A stretch of 64,000 nt of DNA from Branchiostoma floridae (lineage: Eukaryota; Chordata; Leptocardii; Amphioxiformes; Branchiostomatidae), in assembly GCF_000003815.2 (NCBI RefSeq), contig NC_049983.1, forward strand, positions 5,039,246 to 5,103,245. The letters run 5' to 3'. The position numbers and the translations under genes were made by a program. The notes beneath the pieces are model-generated. The model did no database searches, was not told where the DNA came from, and was given only the letters and a program-made list of their open reading frames with translations. Below, piece by piece: positions 1 through 13,600 of this stretch; the stretch's first letter is position 1; every line of letters begins with the position of its first letter.

Positions 1-1264
1 TATCAACTGGCGCACAGCGTCAGCAGGCATTCACGCTGATGAAGTAAAGCTGAAGCGTGATGTCTGCCCTGTGGGTGGTTGAATCTTGACACATCATCGT
101 CTGTAAGGTGCTAGGGAAAGAGCCTTCGGGCCCACCCTGTCAATCATCATTAACATCCTTGATCTCAGGGAGCTTTCGAGCTTGCCTGGTTTTGTCCAAG
201 GGTCTCCCAGCGTGATGCCGGTAGGCAAGTTTCACACTTTGGACTTGATTCCGTTTCGGCAAGTTTTTCCAAAGGAAGTTGGGACTTCGGAATTCGTTTT
301 GTTTTTCTACCCCAACAAAATGGTAACAATATATTTTGCCCTTCAAAATAATGTCGCACCAAGGGCTCGAACCCACACTTTCTGGTTTCAAAGTGATCGT
401 CTGAAGTTTCCCTTTTTTTTATTTATTCATATTCTTAACGCTACCGCTGAGAAAACAAACTCTGCTTTCATTCTATAACATTTAGCACGTAGAAATGTGG
501 ATACGCCACTCCACGCTATATAATGGAACGGATCACGTGGTTGCTTCGGATGTCAATCATTCAGTAGCCATGGTAACCAATAAAGAGGCTACACGTCACT
601 CAGCGGCGTTGCCATGGCCACATCCAAGCAGGGAAATCCCATCTGCCATGTCTGTTACTTGTTGCCTTGGCGACCGCCATCGGAAATCTGTGGGAAAAAG
701 AAACCGATGTGATTCCGATAAATTTCGTGGAAAACCATCGGATTTATGTTGGAAATTTTTTTCCCATCGGAAGGTCATCGTTTCTGTATCGGAAAACGTT
801 AAGTGGCCGACACAGTTCCGACGCAGTTCCACATGAACACAAACTATGGTGACAATACGTGGAGTTTTCCGATACATTTCCAGTTATTAGAAACGATGTA
901 TTTCCGATACGGTTCAGATAATTACCGATATCCCCGTGCACTGTGGTTAGTATTTAAAGCCTTGAAACCGACCTTGATCCAAACATTATTACTGTTCGCA
1001 TTCCTTCAAATTTATTGAATATGTACAACTATAACTTAGGATTGAATAGCAACACACTTGTCCCAGCAGAAGGGAATTTGTCATTATGTCAAGCCTTGGA
1101 AGTCTTGAATAAAGGATGTATGTATTATAAAGGAATTTGTTGCTTAGATAGGTCAGTTTGTGTAGGCTATATGATAATAACGTTAATGCCCCGCCTTATC
1201 CTCGGTGTATATGGTATACGTATTACCAGGTAAAACATCACAGAAGTCATAGTTATTATTAAGT
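1..1264. other. no gene recognised
   Basis: The open frames here are short, overlap on both strands and show no recognisable domain. Between about 590 and 920 the words 'atcgga' and 'ccgata' recur many times in both orientations, suggesting a decayed repeat. Nothing else can be supported. Confidence 0.5.
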
Positions 1265-1905
1265 GGGCAGGTGTGTTCCCTACATATGTAAGGGAACGGG
1301 TTTTCTGCGCGTTAAAAATCTGCGCGCGCGTTAAAAATCTGCTCGTTAAAAAATTAAGTTGTGCAATAAGAAATTCTTTGGCAGAAAAATGTGACCCCAT
1401 TAAATGATTTTCCATCTGTTAGTAGAATTTTTGGTTTGAAAAGCCCCTTAATTTTTAGGTCCCTTGGGAATAGGTTAATTTGCATATCCAGAAGATTTCA
1501 AAATCACTTGAATTTGACACAAATACATGGAAAAATTAATTAATTATTGTAAAATATAACTGACTGCTTGAGGCTTTTCTCCATTATACAAGCTTCATTT
1601 CATATTTTCTCAAGCAGATTGTTTCACATGCAAATGTTAACCTTTGTTGCGCGTTAAAACTTAACGTTTAAAAATCACTTTAAAACTCTTGGAAAGGGAT
1701 ATTTGTACTCTAGAATGCAACAATATGATACTTAATTTCATTTTGTGTTATCTTCTTCAAACTTTTAAGTTCAAAACAGCAAAAAAGTTTTCAAATCCCC
1801 AGGGAATCAGCTAATTTGCATATTCTAACGCGCAGGTTTTTAACGCACAAGTTTTAACACGCAAATTTTTACGCGCACAAAACCCCAACCCCATATGTAA
1901 ACCAA
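1265..1905. repeat. foldback / MITE-like element with GCGCGTTAAAAA-rich ends
   Basis: The left end (about 1280-1350) reads acatatgtaagggaacgggt and then repeats gcgcgttaaaaatctg. The right end (about 1830-1900) is its imperfect inverse, with acgcgcaggtttttaacgc followed by accccatatgtaa. The interior is AT-rich and non-coding. The inverted ends with no open frame fit a non-autonomous DNA transposon. No target-site duplication is clear. Confidence 0.55.
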
Positions 1906-1970
1906 ACATATTGTAGTTCATGGGCGAAAAATTACCTCTTTGCCTTAGGCCCCGTTCATGATGCAAAAAA

Positions 1971-2522
1971 NNNNNNNNNNNNNNNNNNNNNNNNNNNNNN
2001 NNNNNNNNNNNNNNNNNNNNNNNNNNNNNNNNNNNNNNNNNNNNNNNNNNNNNNNNNNNNNNNNNNNNNNNNNNNNNNNNNNNNNNNNNNNNNNNNNNNN
2101 NNNNNNNNNNNNNNNNNNNNNNNNNNNNNNNNNNNNNNNNNNNNNNNNNNNNNNNNNNNNNNNNNNNNNNNNNNNNNNNNNNNNNNNNNNNNNNNNNNNN
2201 NNNNNNNNNNNNNNNNNNNNNNNNNNNNNNNNNNNNNNNNNNNNNNNNNNNNNNNNNNNNNNNNNNNNNNNNNNNNNNNNNNNNNNNNNNNNNNNNNNNN
2301 NNNNNNNNNNNNNNNNNNNNNNNNNNNNNNNNNNNNNNNNNNNNNNNNNNNNNNNNNNNNNNNNNNNNNNNNNNNNNNNNNNNNNNNNNNNNNNNNNNNN
2401 NNNNNNNNNNNNNNNNNNNNNNNNNNNNNNNNNNNNNNNNNNNNNNNNNNNNNNNNNNNNNNNNNNNNNNNNNNNNNNNNNNNNNNNNNNNNNNNNNNNN
2501 NNNNNNNNNNNNNNNNNNNNNN
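1971..2522. other. assembly gap (552 N)
   Basis: A run of N. It truncates the left side of the palindromic MITE copy that ends near 2656, and it could hide an upstream exon of CENPP. Confidence 0.99.
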
Positions 2523-2656
2523 TCAATAGTAATATGTTCAACATATTTGTAGTTTAAAACTATCGTCTGACGACTTCATACCCCTAAGTACCAATTTCTG
2601 AAAGGAACGGATATAGGTTACTCCGCGGATAAAGGTGAACTAGCGTTATCAACTAT
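2523..2656. repeat. palindromic MITE, copy 1 (left part lost in the gap)
   Basis: The right end carries ggttactccgcggataaagg followed by tgaactagcgtta. This matches the terminal inverted repeat of copies at 2766-2995, 10506-10700 and 12362-12586. The left half lies in the N gap. Confidence 0.7.
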
Positions 2657-2765
2657 AAATACATTAGATACAGTTGGATCTCCCCTGATAGCAGATGACT
2701 TTGTCTTATAGTTCTGTGCTTGTGCTTATCATCTCCATGAAAAATGGTACATAATATATAACGTT

Positions 2766-2995
2766 AACGCTAGTTCACCTTTATCCGCGGGGTAACCTGT
2801 ATCCGTTGTTTTTCAAAACAGGGTATTTAGGCACATCAAGTCGACGGTTGGTAGTTTTAAGCTGCAATGTACTGAAAATATTGCAATTTTAAACCAATGT
2901 CCGTCTACTTGATATCCCCAAATACCACGTTTTTAAAAGCAACGAATATAACGTTAGGTTACCCAGCGAATAAAGGTGAACTAACATTATATATT
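2766..2995. repeat. palindromic MITE, copy 2
   Basis: About 230 bp. It begins cgctagttcacctttatccg and ends with the inverse, aataaaggtgaactaac. The inner halves also pair around a centre near 2875 (aagtcgacgg against ccgtctacttg). There is no coding capacity. Confidence 0.75.
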
Positions 2996-3233
2996 AATTA
3001 ATAATATGCTGTAAGCAGTAACTTGTTACTTACAGGCTCCTTTGTTGTTGTTCTAACTTGCAGGTTTCCGCGGGTAAGCATGACTTTTTCTTGCGACCTG
3101 TGTTGTTTGCATGTTAATGTAACTGTGGTGCAGTGAGAAAGGTAAGTTGTGTGAAAACACTTTTCATAAATTTTTTTATTAGAATATATTACATAGCTTT
3201 ACCATGGCTTGCATCTTGACTTTTATTGCAATA

Positions 3234-4140
3234 CAGTCAAACCTGTATTAGCGGCCACCTTTGCATAACGGCCACCTGCCCATAGTGGCCACTTTTTGTC
3301 GGTCCCTTGGATTCGTAATGATTAAGAAATAGGCTTAGCGGCCACCTGTCCAACGCGGCCACGGCCACACGATTTCCGGTCCCGCAGGTACAAAAACACT
3401 GCCGATTACGGCCACGCGGACCGCTGATCTATGTTTCGGCACGCGTTCGGCCATATACAGCGGCCGTATCGTCACCCTACGCCGAATTCAAAACCTCTTT
3501 GACTTATTTTCAAAACAAAACTTCGTAAACTGGCGCTACCCATACCCGCTGACAAACGAGGTCATATAAGGTCAATAGATGACACCAATATTATGGAGGT
3601 AAATTGTGTTAAAGTTACGTTCTAATACACTATCGCTTAGGTTAATTTACATCACAAAAATTTCTAAATAAAATGTTACAAAGACAAAATGATATGAACT
3701 TCAGACTATGGTGGATTTTATTCTTACATTTATTAAGAGATAAGTCTAAAATGACGTGACTTTTCTTGTGAGTACCACATTAGCATAATGGGCGAATCTG
3801 ACGTGTGAACGCGAGCGGGAACACACGGACGGCGAAGTATCAAAGGATACAAGACGAAAGATCAAAGAAATATGACGATACCGGTCTCTTCAGACAATAT
3901 CAACTGTAGAACATTTAAAACTTTTTATAACTTTTGTTTTCTTAATACATATAGTGTAAAAATCATTGCAGTACATGTACAGTACTGTATTATGTGAATA
4001 AAGATCAGTAGGTACTAAAACCACTGTGTAACTTATTTGCTTGTGGCCAATTAATTAGCATACTCTCTATAGTGGCCACCTCTCTATAGTGGCCAATTTT
4101 GACCAGTCCCTTGAGTGGCCGCTATAGACAGGTTTGACTG
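3234..4140. mobile_element. pogo/Tigger-like non-autonomous element
   Basis: The ends are inverted copies: CAGTCAAACCTGTATTAGCG at the left and CGCTATAGACAGGTTTGACTG (last 20 bases form the terminus) at the right. A TA dinucleotide flanks each side (3232-3233 and 4141-4142), the expected target duplication of the Tc1/mariner-pogo superfamily. The subterminal parts repeat 'gcggccacc' and 'tagtggccac'. The 907-bp interior has no transposase frame, so it is a MITE-like derivative. Confidence 0.8.
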
Positions 4141-4183
4141 TACATCTAAAAGGCCATGTTGATCCAATTTGTGTCTTACATTA

Positions 4184-4516
4184 CAGGGCTTGAAATCCTT
4201 TTTTCTGCATACCTGCACTGGTACAGGTAACATTAAAAATTACCTGCACCAGACAAATTTTACCTGCACCACTCTGGATTTAGGAAGTATGGATCATACT
4301 GAAAATGTTCAGGAACCATTGCTATTTTTTCTTTTATACATTATAGGTGGTAACAGTCAATGCAGCTAATAACAATCCATATACACCTACATCATAGGAC
4401 ATTTATGTATGAAACCCAGTACATGGACCAGTGCAGGTTAGGTGCAGGTAGACACCAAAAATACCTGCAATTTTACCTGCACTAACCTGCATATGCAGGT
4501 GGTATTTTGAGCCCTG
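4184..4516. mobile_element. hAT-like MITE rich in acctgcac motifs
   Basis: A 333-bp element starting CAGGGCTTGAAAT and ending ATTTTGAGCCCTG, with the 5-bp direct repeat CATTA on each side (4179-4183 and 4517-4521). The interior repeats 'tacctgcacc' and its complement. There is no coding capacity. CAGGG-type ends are typical of hAT elements; the 5-bp duplication is shorter than the usual 8 bp. Confidence 0.7.
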
Positions 4517-4616
4517 CATTATCAACATAATTATTTGTGTTAATCAGTCAAGTTTCAAATGCCATCTGTTGGTATTTGCTTAACATGTCATAAACACCCG
4601 CTGTGGTCTCCTGCAG

Positions 4617-7600
4617 TCAGCAACTCCATTGGTAGATTTTGATGCAGTCTTACTGAAGAAGTCAAAAGCCACCCCCGAGCAGTGCCTGCAGTACCGTGCC
4701 CAGATCAAACAGCTGCAGGATGACATCAACAGTCTGGAGCAGGAACTGCAGGCACAGGATCAGAATGTCATGGCCATCTCTGACATGACCCTGCAACATT
4801 TGGAGTGAGTGCTTATATATCAGCATATTTCTTTGCCACATACCCATCAATATGGATATTTTTCTGTATTTTCGGAATTAGGGTCTCAGCTGAGCATTGG
4901 GCTGGCTGATGATCGTCCAAAGTGGACAGACAGGCTGCCCCTATGGCTACCTCGTTATGGGACTGATTAAGTGAATGAGTGGGTGATTAGAATGATCATA
5001 GTTAGGTCAGGTACATGTGTAAACCTCATACTCATAGCAGGGGTCTCCCTACAGAGTGGAACAACGGCGCTGCGCCACTCCCGAAAATCCTGGCGCCACT
5101 CTCCCCCAATTTTCAACTCTATGGGTTTCTCTATGTCTTTTGAGGGCAACTAGGGGGAAAAACAACTGAATTCCCTGAAGTTTGAGTGAGAGAGGTCTCA
5201 TATTTTGCAGAGAAATGGACACATTCACCCTTCCTTTGTGTCAGTGGGCTTGGGTTGGTTGCAAAAATCACACTCCTTTGTTTTTGTCCTATTGTTATGC
5301 GTGTAGACAATAGATGTTGGTGACTTTCGCATATGATAATCTCATTAAAAACCTGTTTTTCAAGACAAGGAAGACTGAGAAAAAACAGACAATAGACCTT
5401 GTTTATCTTTATGTTATGCTAGTAGTGTTGCCAAGCTTCTAAAAGGCTCCTATATGGTGATTTGCCATGATTTCTACCCAAAATGTATCCCTTGCCTTTC
5501 TTTCCCATCAAAAATTCTGGTTTTGTGACATTTCTGTTTGCAATTTTCACTCAGCAAGGTGGCCTAGTATGGTGGAAAACTTTACTGTATAAATGCGGGT
5601 GATAAGTTTTTATTTTGTTTGTTGTTGAAAAGAGCCTCCTACTAGTCCTAGATTAATTAACATGTCAAGTTGCATTTCCTTTTATATTTCAATACATATA
5701 GCTTATAGTTTACATTGAAAATGTACTTAACTTGGACATGTATTATACTTAAGTCAATTGGTCTGAATTTGAAAGATTTTAAAGCTTAAGTGTCAGGGGA
5801 AGGCTTCAAATTGTGATTCATTAAGGCAAAATGCAACAGCTTCTCCGGGAATCCTGCCTCTCCGAACCACTCCCCCCTCATAGCCACGCGTTACGTTGCA
5901 TCGGCCGCAGCGCGGCCTCCAGCACCACTCCCCTAAAATTTTCTGGGGAGACCCCTGCATAGGTTTAGATAGGGATTTTTACAGGTGACGGTGAATTGTC
6001 CACATTGACAATTAATAATTGTCTTGGTGACAAAATAGACATGCCTGATCTGGACTTGGCTCGGGTCAATGGACTTCACTAACCCTTGGTTGTGCAGAAG
6101 GCCAGCTGATACACTAAGGCCCAATCTAGACACAGTTTTTCCCTGATACCTTTTTTCAACGTCTAGATGGAACAGATATTGCTGTCAAGATGTCAGCAAA
6201 ATTTCTCCTTAAAGGTCTGGAGTATTCGCCTGACAGCTCAGTAGGGTCCCCAAGAATTTCCATGTGCGTGTAGATGCGCACGACTTCGGGAGGGCTCATT
6301 ACCATATAACGTGGGCTCATTAGGCTGTATAGCTGCATCATTTTGTGATACTAGTGTATTCTGCTTCACTCAGCATGTCAAGGACAAGTTGTGTTGTTCC
6401 CAAACAAACACATGATGCGAGATCAGGCGACTCACCGGCTCGCCACCTCCGCCACGATGAGCGGGCAATGAGGACGAAAGCAGGGTTGATCATAGTCGAC
6501 ATAGTTGGGCAGTGTTGTCATTCCTGATGTTCTCATTTTTAAAAACATGCAAGTTACAACAATGTTTTACATGTAGTATTTCTGAATGTAGGATTGAGAC
6601 ACTGTTGATGATTGAGTGCTGCGTTTGTGTCCTCAGTATGGAGCTGTGCTCAGAGTCTGGAGCTGGAGAATCCCAGAGGGGGAGCTTTTCAGACCAGATC
6701 TACACTGTGGATCCCGATGTAGGTTTCATCAGCTTCTACCATGATAGCATTCTTACATAGTAACATGGTGGAAGAGATCCTTTCATAAAACAGTTCAAAA
6801 TTTTAGTACTATTTTTATGATTGAAGACGTAGTATATACATGTCAGGTATATATCCAGCAAGACTAATGCATGGCGCAGAAGAAAAGAGGGCCAAGCGGC
6901 ACCTCATCGGACATGGGATCCCCATTTTACGGCCCCAACCGAGGTTCCCTTCCCAGGATTAGAACCATTGTCTCCTAGTTATGTTTAAGTCACAATTGCA
7001 CCGGTGCCACAAATTTGTCCTGGTGGACATACTGCATACTGCAGGTGGACCTCTCAGTGTTTTCACTGGTAGATCTATTGCCAGTCTATTTGCCAGTGTG
7101 CCCAGGGCTAATTTTGCCTTGAAAAAAATCATCGGCCCAGCACGGGCCCACAGGGGACATGCCCGAAAGTGGGAAAAAGAACAGCCAATGAACTGCCCGA
7201 CAGGGCCCCCTTTTCCAATTGTAATCTCAGCATTAGGCCACAGCAAGTAAATTCTATGGATGACATCCTCTGCAGACTGCAAAAATAATGAGATAGTGCC
7301 AAAAAAAACAAGGTGAGTAAAAAAAACAAGCTGCCAAATTTTCAAAGCAGAAACAGATAACAAGTCACGGTATTCAAGAAGTGCACTAGTGCAGCAAACA
7401 TGACACTAGTGAAGTAGGCTGGCATCACTTATCAATTTGGCAACTATACTCATGGCTTCCATATTGGTGACACTCATACAGCTATCCAGCAAGTTTCACC
7501 TTTGCAACTATACTCAAGACTACCTCTCTTGTGCCACTTCTACGTACAATTATTAGCTTATAACAAAACCTATTTACCTATTTATCCATTAAGAAGAGAA

Positions 7601-10600
7601 TTTTTTTTTCTGAGATCAGGCAAAAATTAATGCGCGCACGGATGTCATCCATAAAATTTACTTGCTGTGGCGTAAATAAAGGTTCAAACAAACCATATTT
7701 TCAGGTCAAGACTTTAAATGTACATTATGAAGTGTCCATCCTCACATGGGATGATTTTTTTCAAATTAAATTTTGGAACAGTCCATTTTTGCATAAGGAG
7801 AAGGGGGGAGTGAAGATTGCACCGGCAGTTCTAGTTATATGAAAGTTCCACAGACAGTTGTCCTATACCAGAAATAATACTTAATATTACATCTATAAAA
7901 TACTCATCCGTGTTGTTCTCTCCACAGCTGCACATGCTGTCCACACTGACAGGTGTTACGTTCCAGGATCATACCACTACTGTCATAAGAAAAGGTACAT
8001 GGACGTAATACTGCTGCACAGGGTTCTCGCCAGTGCAGTTGAGCATAGGGGACCCAGAGCTGTGATTTGTATCCCCCTATAATTTGATTTGGGCCCCTAT
8101 GCTGTTTGAATCTGCATAGGGGGCAAAAATGTTGCCCTTATTTCATGAAACATTTCTTTCAAAGTGCAGGAAATAGAAATGTTTCTGAGTGATATAGATC
8201 TTTTCAACAATAATCCTTTTCTAAATCCAAGTACTACCATATGGACCTGCGTCTATTGTACTGCACTGTATATGAGTGACTATCAGACATTTAAGAAGGT
8301 ACACAAAAAGTTTGAAGACTAGAGACCCTTGGAATACAGAGGTTTGGCCCCTTTTTATGGACCATTCTGCTATCATGTAAAAAGGCTACTTTTAAACCTT
8401 TAAATGAAAGCTATACTTGATTGAAAATGAAAAGCCAACCATACTATTCTCAATACACCACAAAGTCATTCTCACTTGTTTTACATTGTATGTCATAGTT
8501 CAGGTCTCTCCCACATGTGAAACTAAATGTGTTGCTCTGACATTCACTGAACTGATTGAGTGAGTTTTATGGTCAGGAGGTGGCATGGCCCAATCAGTTT
8601 TGATTCAGTATACAATTAATGTATGTTTAACATACCTGTCGTAGGATTTTCAGCGTTCCTTTTAGAAAAGAACCACTAGCTGAAGAACTCCTTAGTCTAC
8701 CTACATGTAAATCAATGTGCAGGGTCATACATATGTAGCCTTAAAACAGCAGGATACAATATTTTGTGCAAATGACTTTTAGTACATGTATATACTTTGC
8801 TTACAGAACGAGACACAACTGTGGTACTTAAAACCCTCTCAGGCCAGAGCCACTCTCTGTCATTTCATGTGCAGATGGAAGTGGAAGAATTACTGGAGGT
8901 AAGTGTAAAATCTCATCTCCTTGACTTTTCTGGTCAGGTCAGAACACTGATGTTTAGGTAAAATTTACCAGAACAAACTTATCCAGTGTGAGTCAGTGTG
9001 ACCAAATGGATGATTTCACAAAGACGGAAATCAAGCTCCAGGCATTGGATGGTAACGGGAGGGGTCCATTTTTCGACACCCGTTCTAGGTGGATGCGCAT
9101 GGCTTTTGTCATCATACATTTTACAGTGAACTAATCAAAGACAAGTTTAGATCTTGTATACATCCATATAACTGTGATTGAAGCCGTACAGATATATATT
9201 TCATTTAACGGTAGCGTTCCGCACTGTACTTTGACAGCACACTTCCTATGTGTGGTGGTATTTTTTCACATGTCTTATTTTGTGAAGAATAATTCAAGAA
9301 TTTCGAGGGCCATGGTGTTGATACGTTCGCTCATCAACTTCCATGGAAGGCATCAAACTTGTGCAAGTTTTCCAATCGTTATCTGTGGGGCTTACTAACT
9401 TCGACACATACCCCATCTTTGTAGTTATTTATAACAAGGTTTAGTGTATAACTATTTGTACTTCTCATGTGCAGGCATCTGTGAATTTCTCTGCAACAAT
9501 GATTTTAAAATCCGACAAAATTTGGACCCCTGTTGAAAAATGGAACCCTCCCTTTATAGTGGTTGTCATCCAGAGTATGGGAGTTAAAATAAACAAGTCA
9601 TGTATTTCAAAATCATAGGTTGTCTGCATGAGATACGGAAAGTCCAAATACTGTAACCCGTGGGACCGGGAGTGCAGTGGGTCCGTGTTTGCCTCGAGAC
9701 CGAGAGGTCGCGGGTTCTAATCCGGCTGCTGTGTTGCCGATCTTGTGCCCTTGGGAAAGGCATTTTACACGACTTTCCTCACTTAACTCAGGTGGAAATG
9801 AGTGCCGTCCCTCGGATAGGACGTTAAATGGAGATTCCGTGTCTGGTAAGAGCCATACCCTGGGTATGTAAAAGAACCTGCCACATGTGCGATGGTGCGA
9901 TGTGAGCGGATCAAACCATTCCGGCCAAAATGGGGTAGGAAATTTCCCGAGCAGCCTCGTAACCCCTGCTTCGCCTATTGAGTCAGTGAAGTCAAGCTTG
10001 CCTAAGCTTGATGTTTCTGACTTAGGGAGAAGGAATGCTGCTACAGTTATCGCTATGGGCTGCTCTTCATCTTCATGATGGTAACATCAGGCCCTACGAA
10101 CATGATTTTTTTTTTAAAACTGCTACTTTCTGTCAGTTCACGTTTCTGTCAGTATTAAACACAAGCTGATATTGTTCAGGTACATGTACAGCAGCATATA
10201 TATATATATATATATACAGGTCTTGACCAGTCCAGTACCTACATTTTTGTAACTATCTCTACCTGTACCTTTACCCGATACATGTACTGTGTTTAGGCAA
10301 GCAGTCCTACCCTGTTAAAGACTGAAGGTGGGAGGAGAGGCACTGTGAACAGACTACAGGTGTCAGTGGACAAGAGGGTGGCTATGCAAACAGACCTTCA
10401 AGCCTTTATCACATGGTAAACTCTTAATATCCTTGGGGGTTTTAATTTAAAAGGCTTCTTGGAAGTATTTACTACAAGATGGTACAAGCATGTACAAAAA
10501 AAAGTCATGTAGTTCACTTTTATTCGCGAGGTAACCTATATCCGTCATTTTAAAAAAAACAAGGTACTTAGGGATATCAAGTCGACTAACGTGGTTTCAA

Positions 10601-13600
10601 ACTACAGCATTTTGAAAATATTGAAACCACAACCCTAAATATATTGATTTATAAAACGACGGATATAGGTTACCCCGCGGATAAAGGTGAACCAGCGTAA
10701 CTTGTATAACTCATTTCTTTTTTATGGACTGAACAGGAAAAACCAGTGTACAAAATACTTTTCTGAGCCAGGTTGCACAGTGTGCAGTTCAGTTCAGTTG
10801 TGCAACCTTGGGCAAAAACTAGGTTGCACAACTGAAGTTCAAGTTGCACCACCTACAATTCTTTAATTTCTGAAAAAAAGGTACAATACATACATACATA
10901 ATAACCTTTTACTATGATCATTTTGGGCATTTACTGACATGTTTGGCTGATATGAAATGGAGCTGCCTTGTTCCATTTATTTCTTCCAAGTAAATTGACA
11001 ACAAAATCGAGTTCTAAGGCACAAAATCTAAGTTGCGCCCTGTGCAACTTGACTTTAGAAGTAAGTTGCACCAAGCAAAAAGTGGTTGCAATGTGCAAGT
11101 GTGTATTTTGCACGCTGAAAAACTGGTGTGTGTTTGACTTTTTCGTACATCAGTAGAGGGAAGAGTTTTGTAACTTTGTATCTCCCTGTTGGTTAGGGTT
11201 GAGCAGGAGCGGGCAGTGCTGTGTTTCTTCAGGCTGTTCTCAGAGTATTCTGAGTGGTGGAGTCTCAGGCACAAGGTCTTCCAGCACTTCAAGGTGATGA
11301 TTGCACCAGAACACTTTCACATGACTTATCCTACAGTAAACTACACTTCCAGGTGATGATTGCACCAGAACACTTTCACATGACTTATCCTACAGTAAAC
11401 TACACTTCCAGGTGATGATTGCACCAGAACACTTTCACATGACTTATCCTACAGTAAACTACACTTCCAGGTGATGATTGCATGCACCAGAACACTTTCA
11501 CATGACTTATCCTACAGTAAACTACACTTCCAGGTGATGATTGCACCAGAACACTTTCACATGACTTATCCTACAGTAAACTACACTTCCAGGTGATGAT
11601 TGCACCAGAACACTTTAACATGACTTATCCTACAGTAAACTACACTTCAAGGTGATGATTGCACCAGAACACTTTCACATGACTTATCCTACAGTTAACT
11701 GTCCATCCAGGACAAGTCAGCATGCATGTACATGTACACTGTATATTAAGTATTTTAAAACTGGTCTCACAATAAGACAGTACTGGCAGAACGTGGTTGG
11801 TTCAAGAGAAATTCACCCTTTTCACACTTCCGTTGATCTTTACTGTCTTCCAACAACGTATCACTATTAGTATGTCACTGAGGATGAGCAAATGCACATG
11901 AAAAAGACTGGAATTTTTTCTGTGACCACCACCTTGTGAAAGCAGGCAGGTCCTGCATGGGCCTCCTGCCGCAGACATTTTCATTCCTTGACTAAAAAGG
12001 CAACGTGTTCTTGAATATGCAGAATGTTTTCCTGTAGCCTTTTGTCAAGTTACTAGCACATAATTCTGTACTATTATGCTCGCCCTACAGTATTGTGTGG
12101 GTGTTTTAAAAAATTGCCACATGGGTTTTGCTATGATCACAAACCTGTAATTATTTACATTCAATTGTACGTCAGCTGATACAGTTCTAAGCTCTCATGG
12201 GTTCACATCTGTTCTAAGCTCTGTTTAACATAACAGCAAAAACAATACTTTATTTCTACCAATCTACATCCCTACAGGGTGACGGAAATAAACATATTGA
12301 ATATTCAATTGACTTTACCAGGATGTAAACAAATTTATTTTTGACATCTACTTATCTTACATGTAATGCTAGTTCACCTTTATCCGCGGGGTAACCTGTA
12401 TCCGTTGCTTTCAGAAATGGGTATTCAGGGATATGAAGTCGACGGACGGTACTTTCAAACTACAATATTTTGAACATGTTACAACTTGAAACCACTGTCC
12501 GTCTACTTAATATCCCTTAAAACCATGTTGGTAAACACAATGAATATAGGTTACCCTGAGGATAAAGGTGAACTAGCGTTACATTGAGTAACCTTCACAA
12601 TTCACACGGAGCCCAGTCATTTATTGAGATGTACATGTACATTGTAAGTGATTGTCTCTCCTCAGGACCAGTACTCAGATGTAGTGAGGCTCAGCATGGG
12701 TGTGTATGGAGAGGAGCTGGAGTTCAGTCAAGTGCAGAACCCAGGGTGAGACTGGGCTGTTGTTTGGTCTCTGCTGACTACAGTTAGTGGAACAAAGTTT
12801 CACTGCTAATGTTGTAGCAAGATTTTGGACATATTCAAGAAGGGTTTGATTTGTAACTTGATATAAATCTGTCCACACATGGCCTATATATACCAACATG
12901 GTTTACCAACAGAACCTGTTGTTCTGTCACAAAAACGTTCTTTTGAGAATCAAACTGCATAATCATTAGTCTGTGTAACACAAACTTCGCTGTCCAGGGC
13001 TGTAACTGGCCCCTCCGGCGGATGTTTGGCGGGCTGCTATAAGCGAGATTTAATCAGGCTACATAATCATCATAAAATACAGACATGTACAGACATGTAT
13101 TGCTTTTCTGCTTATCAAAACAAAGTTTGTTGAAAGTTGCTGTGTTAGGAATCATGGACTGAAAGTACATGTATGATTGGTATTACTTAAGATTTGATGC
13201 TCAATTACATCATAAGGGTGTGTATTAAATTAATTTTGTACAAATATCTACGTATGTTTAGTATTGTTATGGCTGACTGTGATCAGGAAATACATGTATT
13301 GAGTTTTATTTTGGTGACATGAATACTTTAAGTAAACAAGTGTGTCTAACGTGATGATGCTGTTTCTTCCCACAGAGCTTGCTTCATCATCAGTTGGCTG
13401 GTGACCCTGACCTCTGACCCTTGGAAAGCCATCCCAAACATCACATTGAAGGTGAAGGCCAAGAATCAAAGTGAGTAAAGTGTCTCCTGGACCATTTGTA
13501 ATGGAAAACTACCATACATATACATATACATGTAACATAATTTGGTGAAGGTATATATGTAAGTCATAGAACTAATAGTAGATAATGATTGCCTTGGAGT

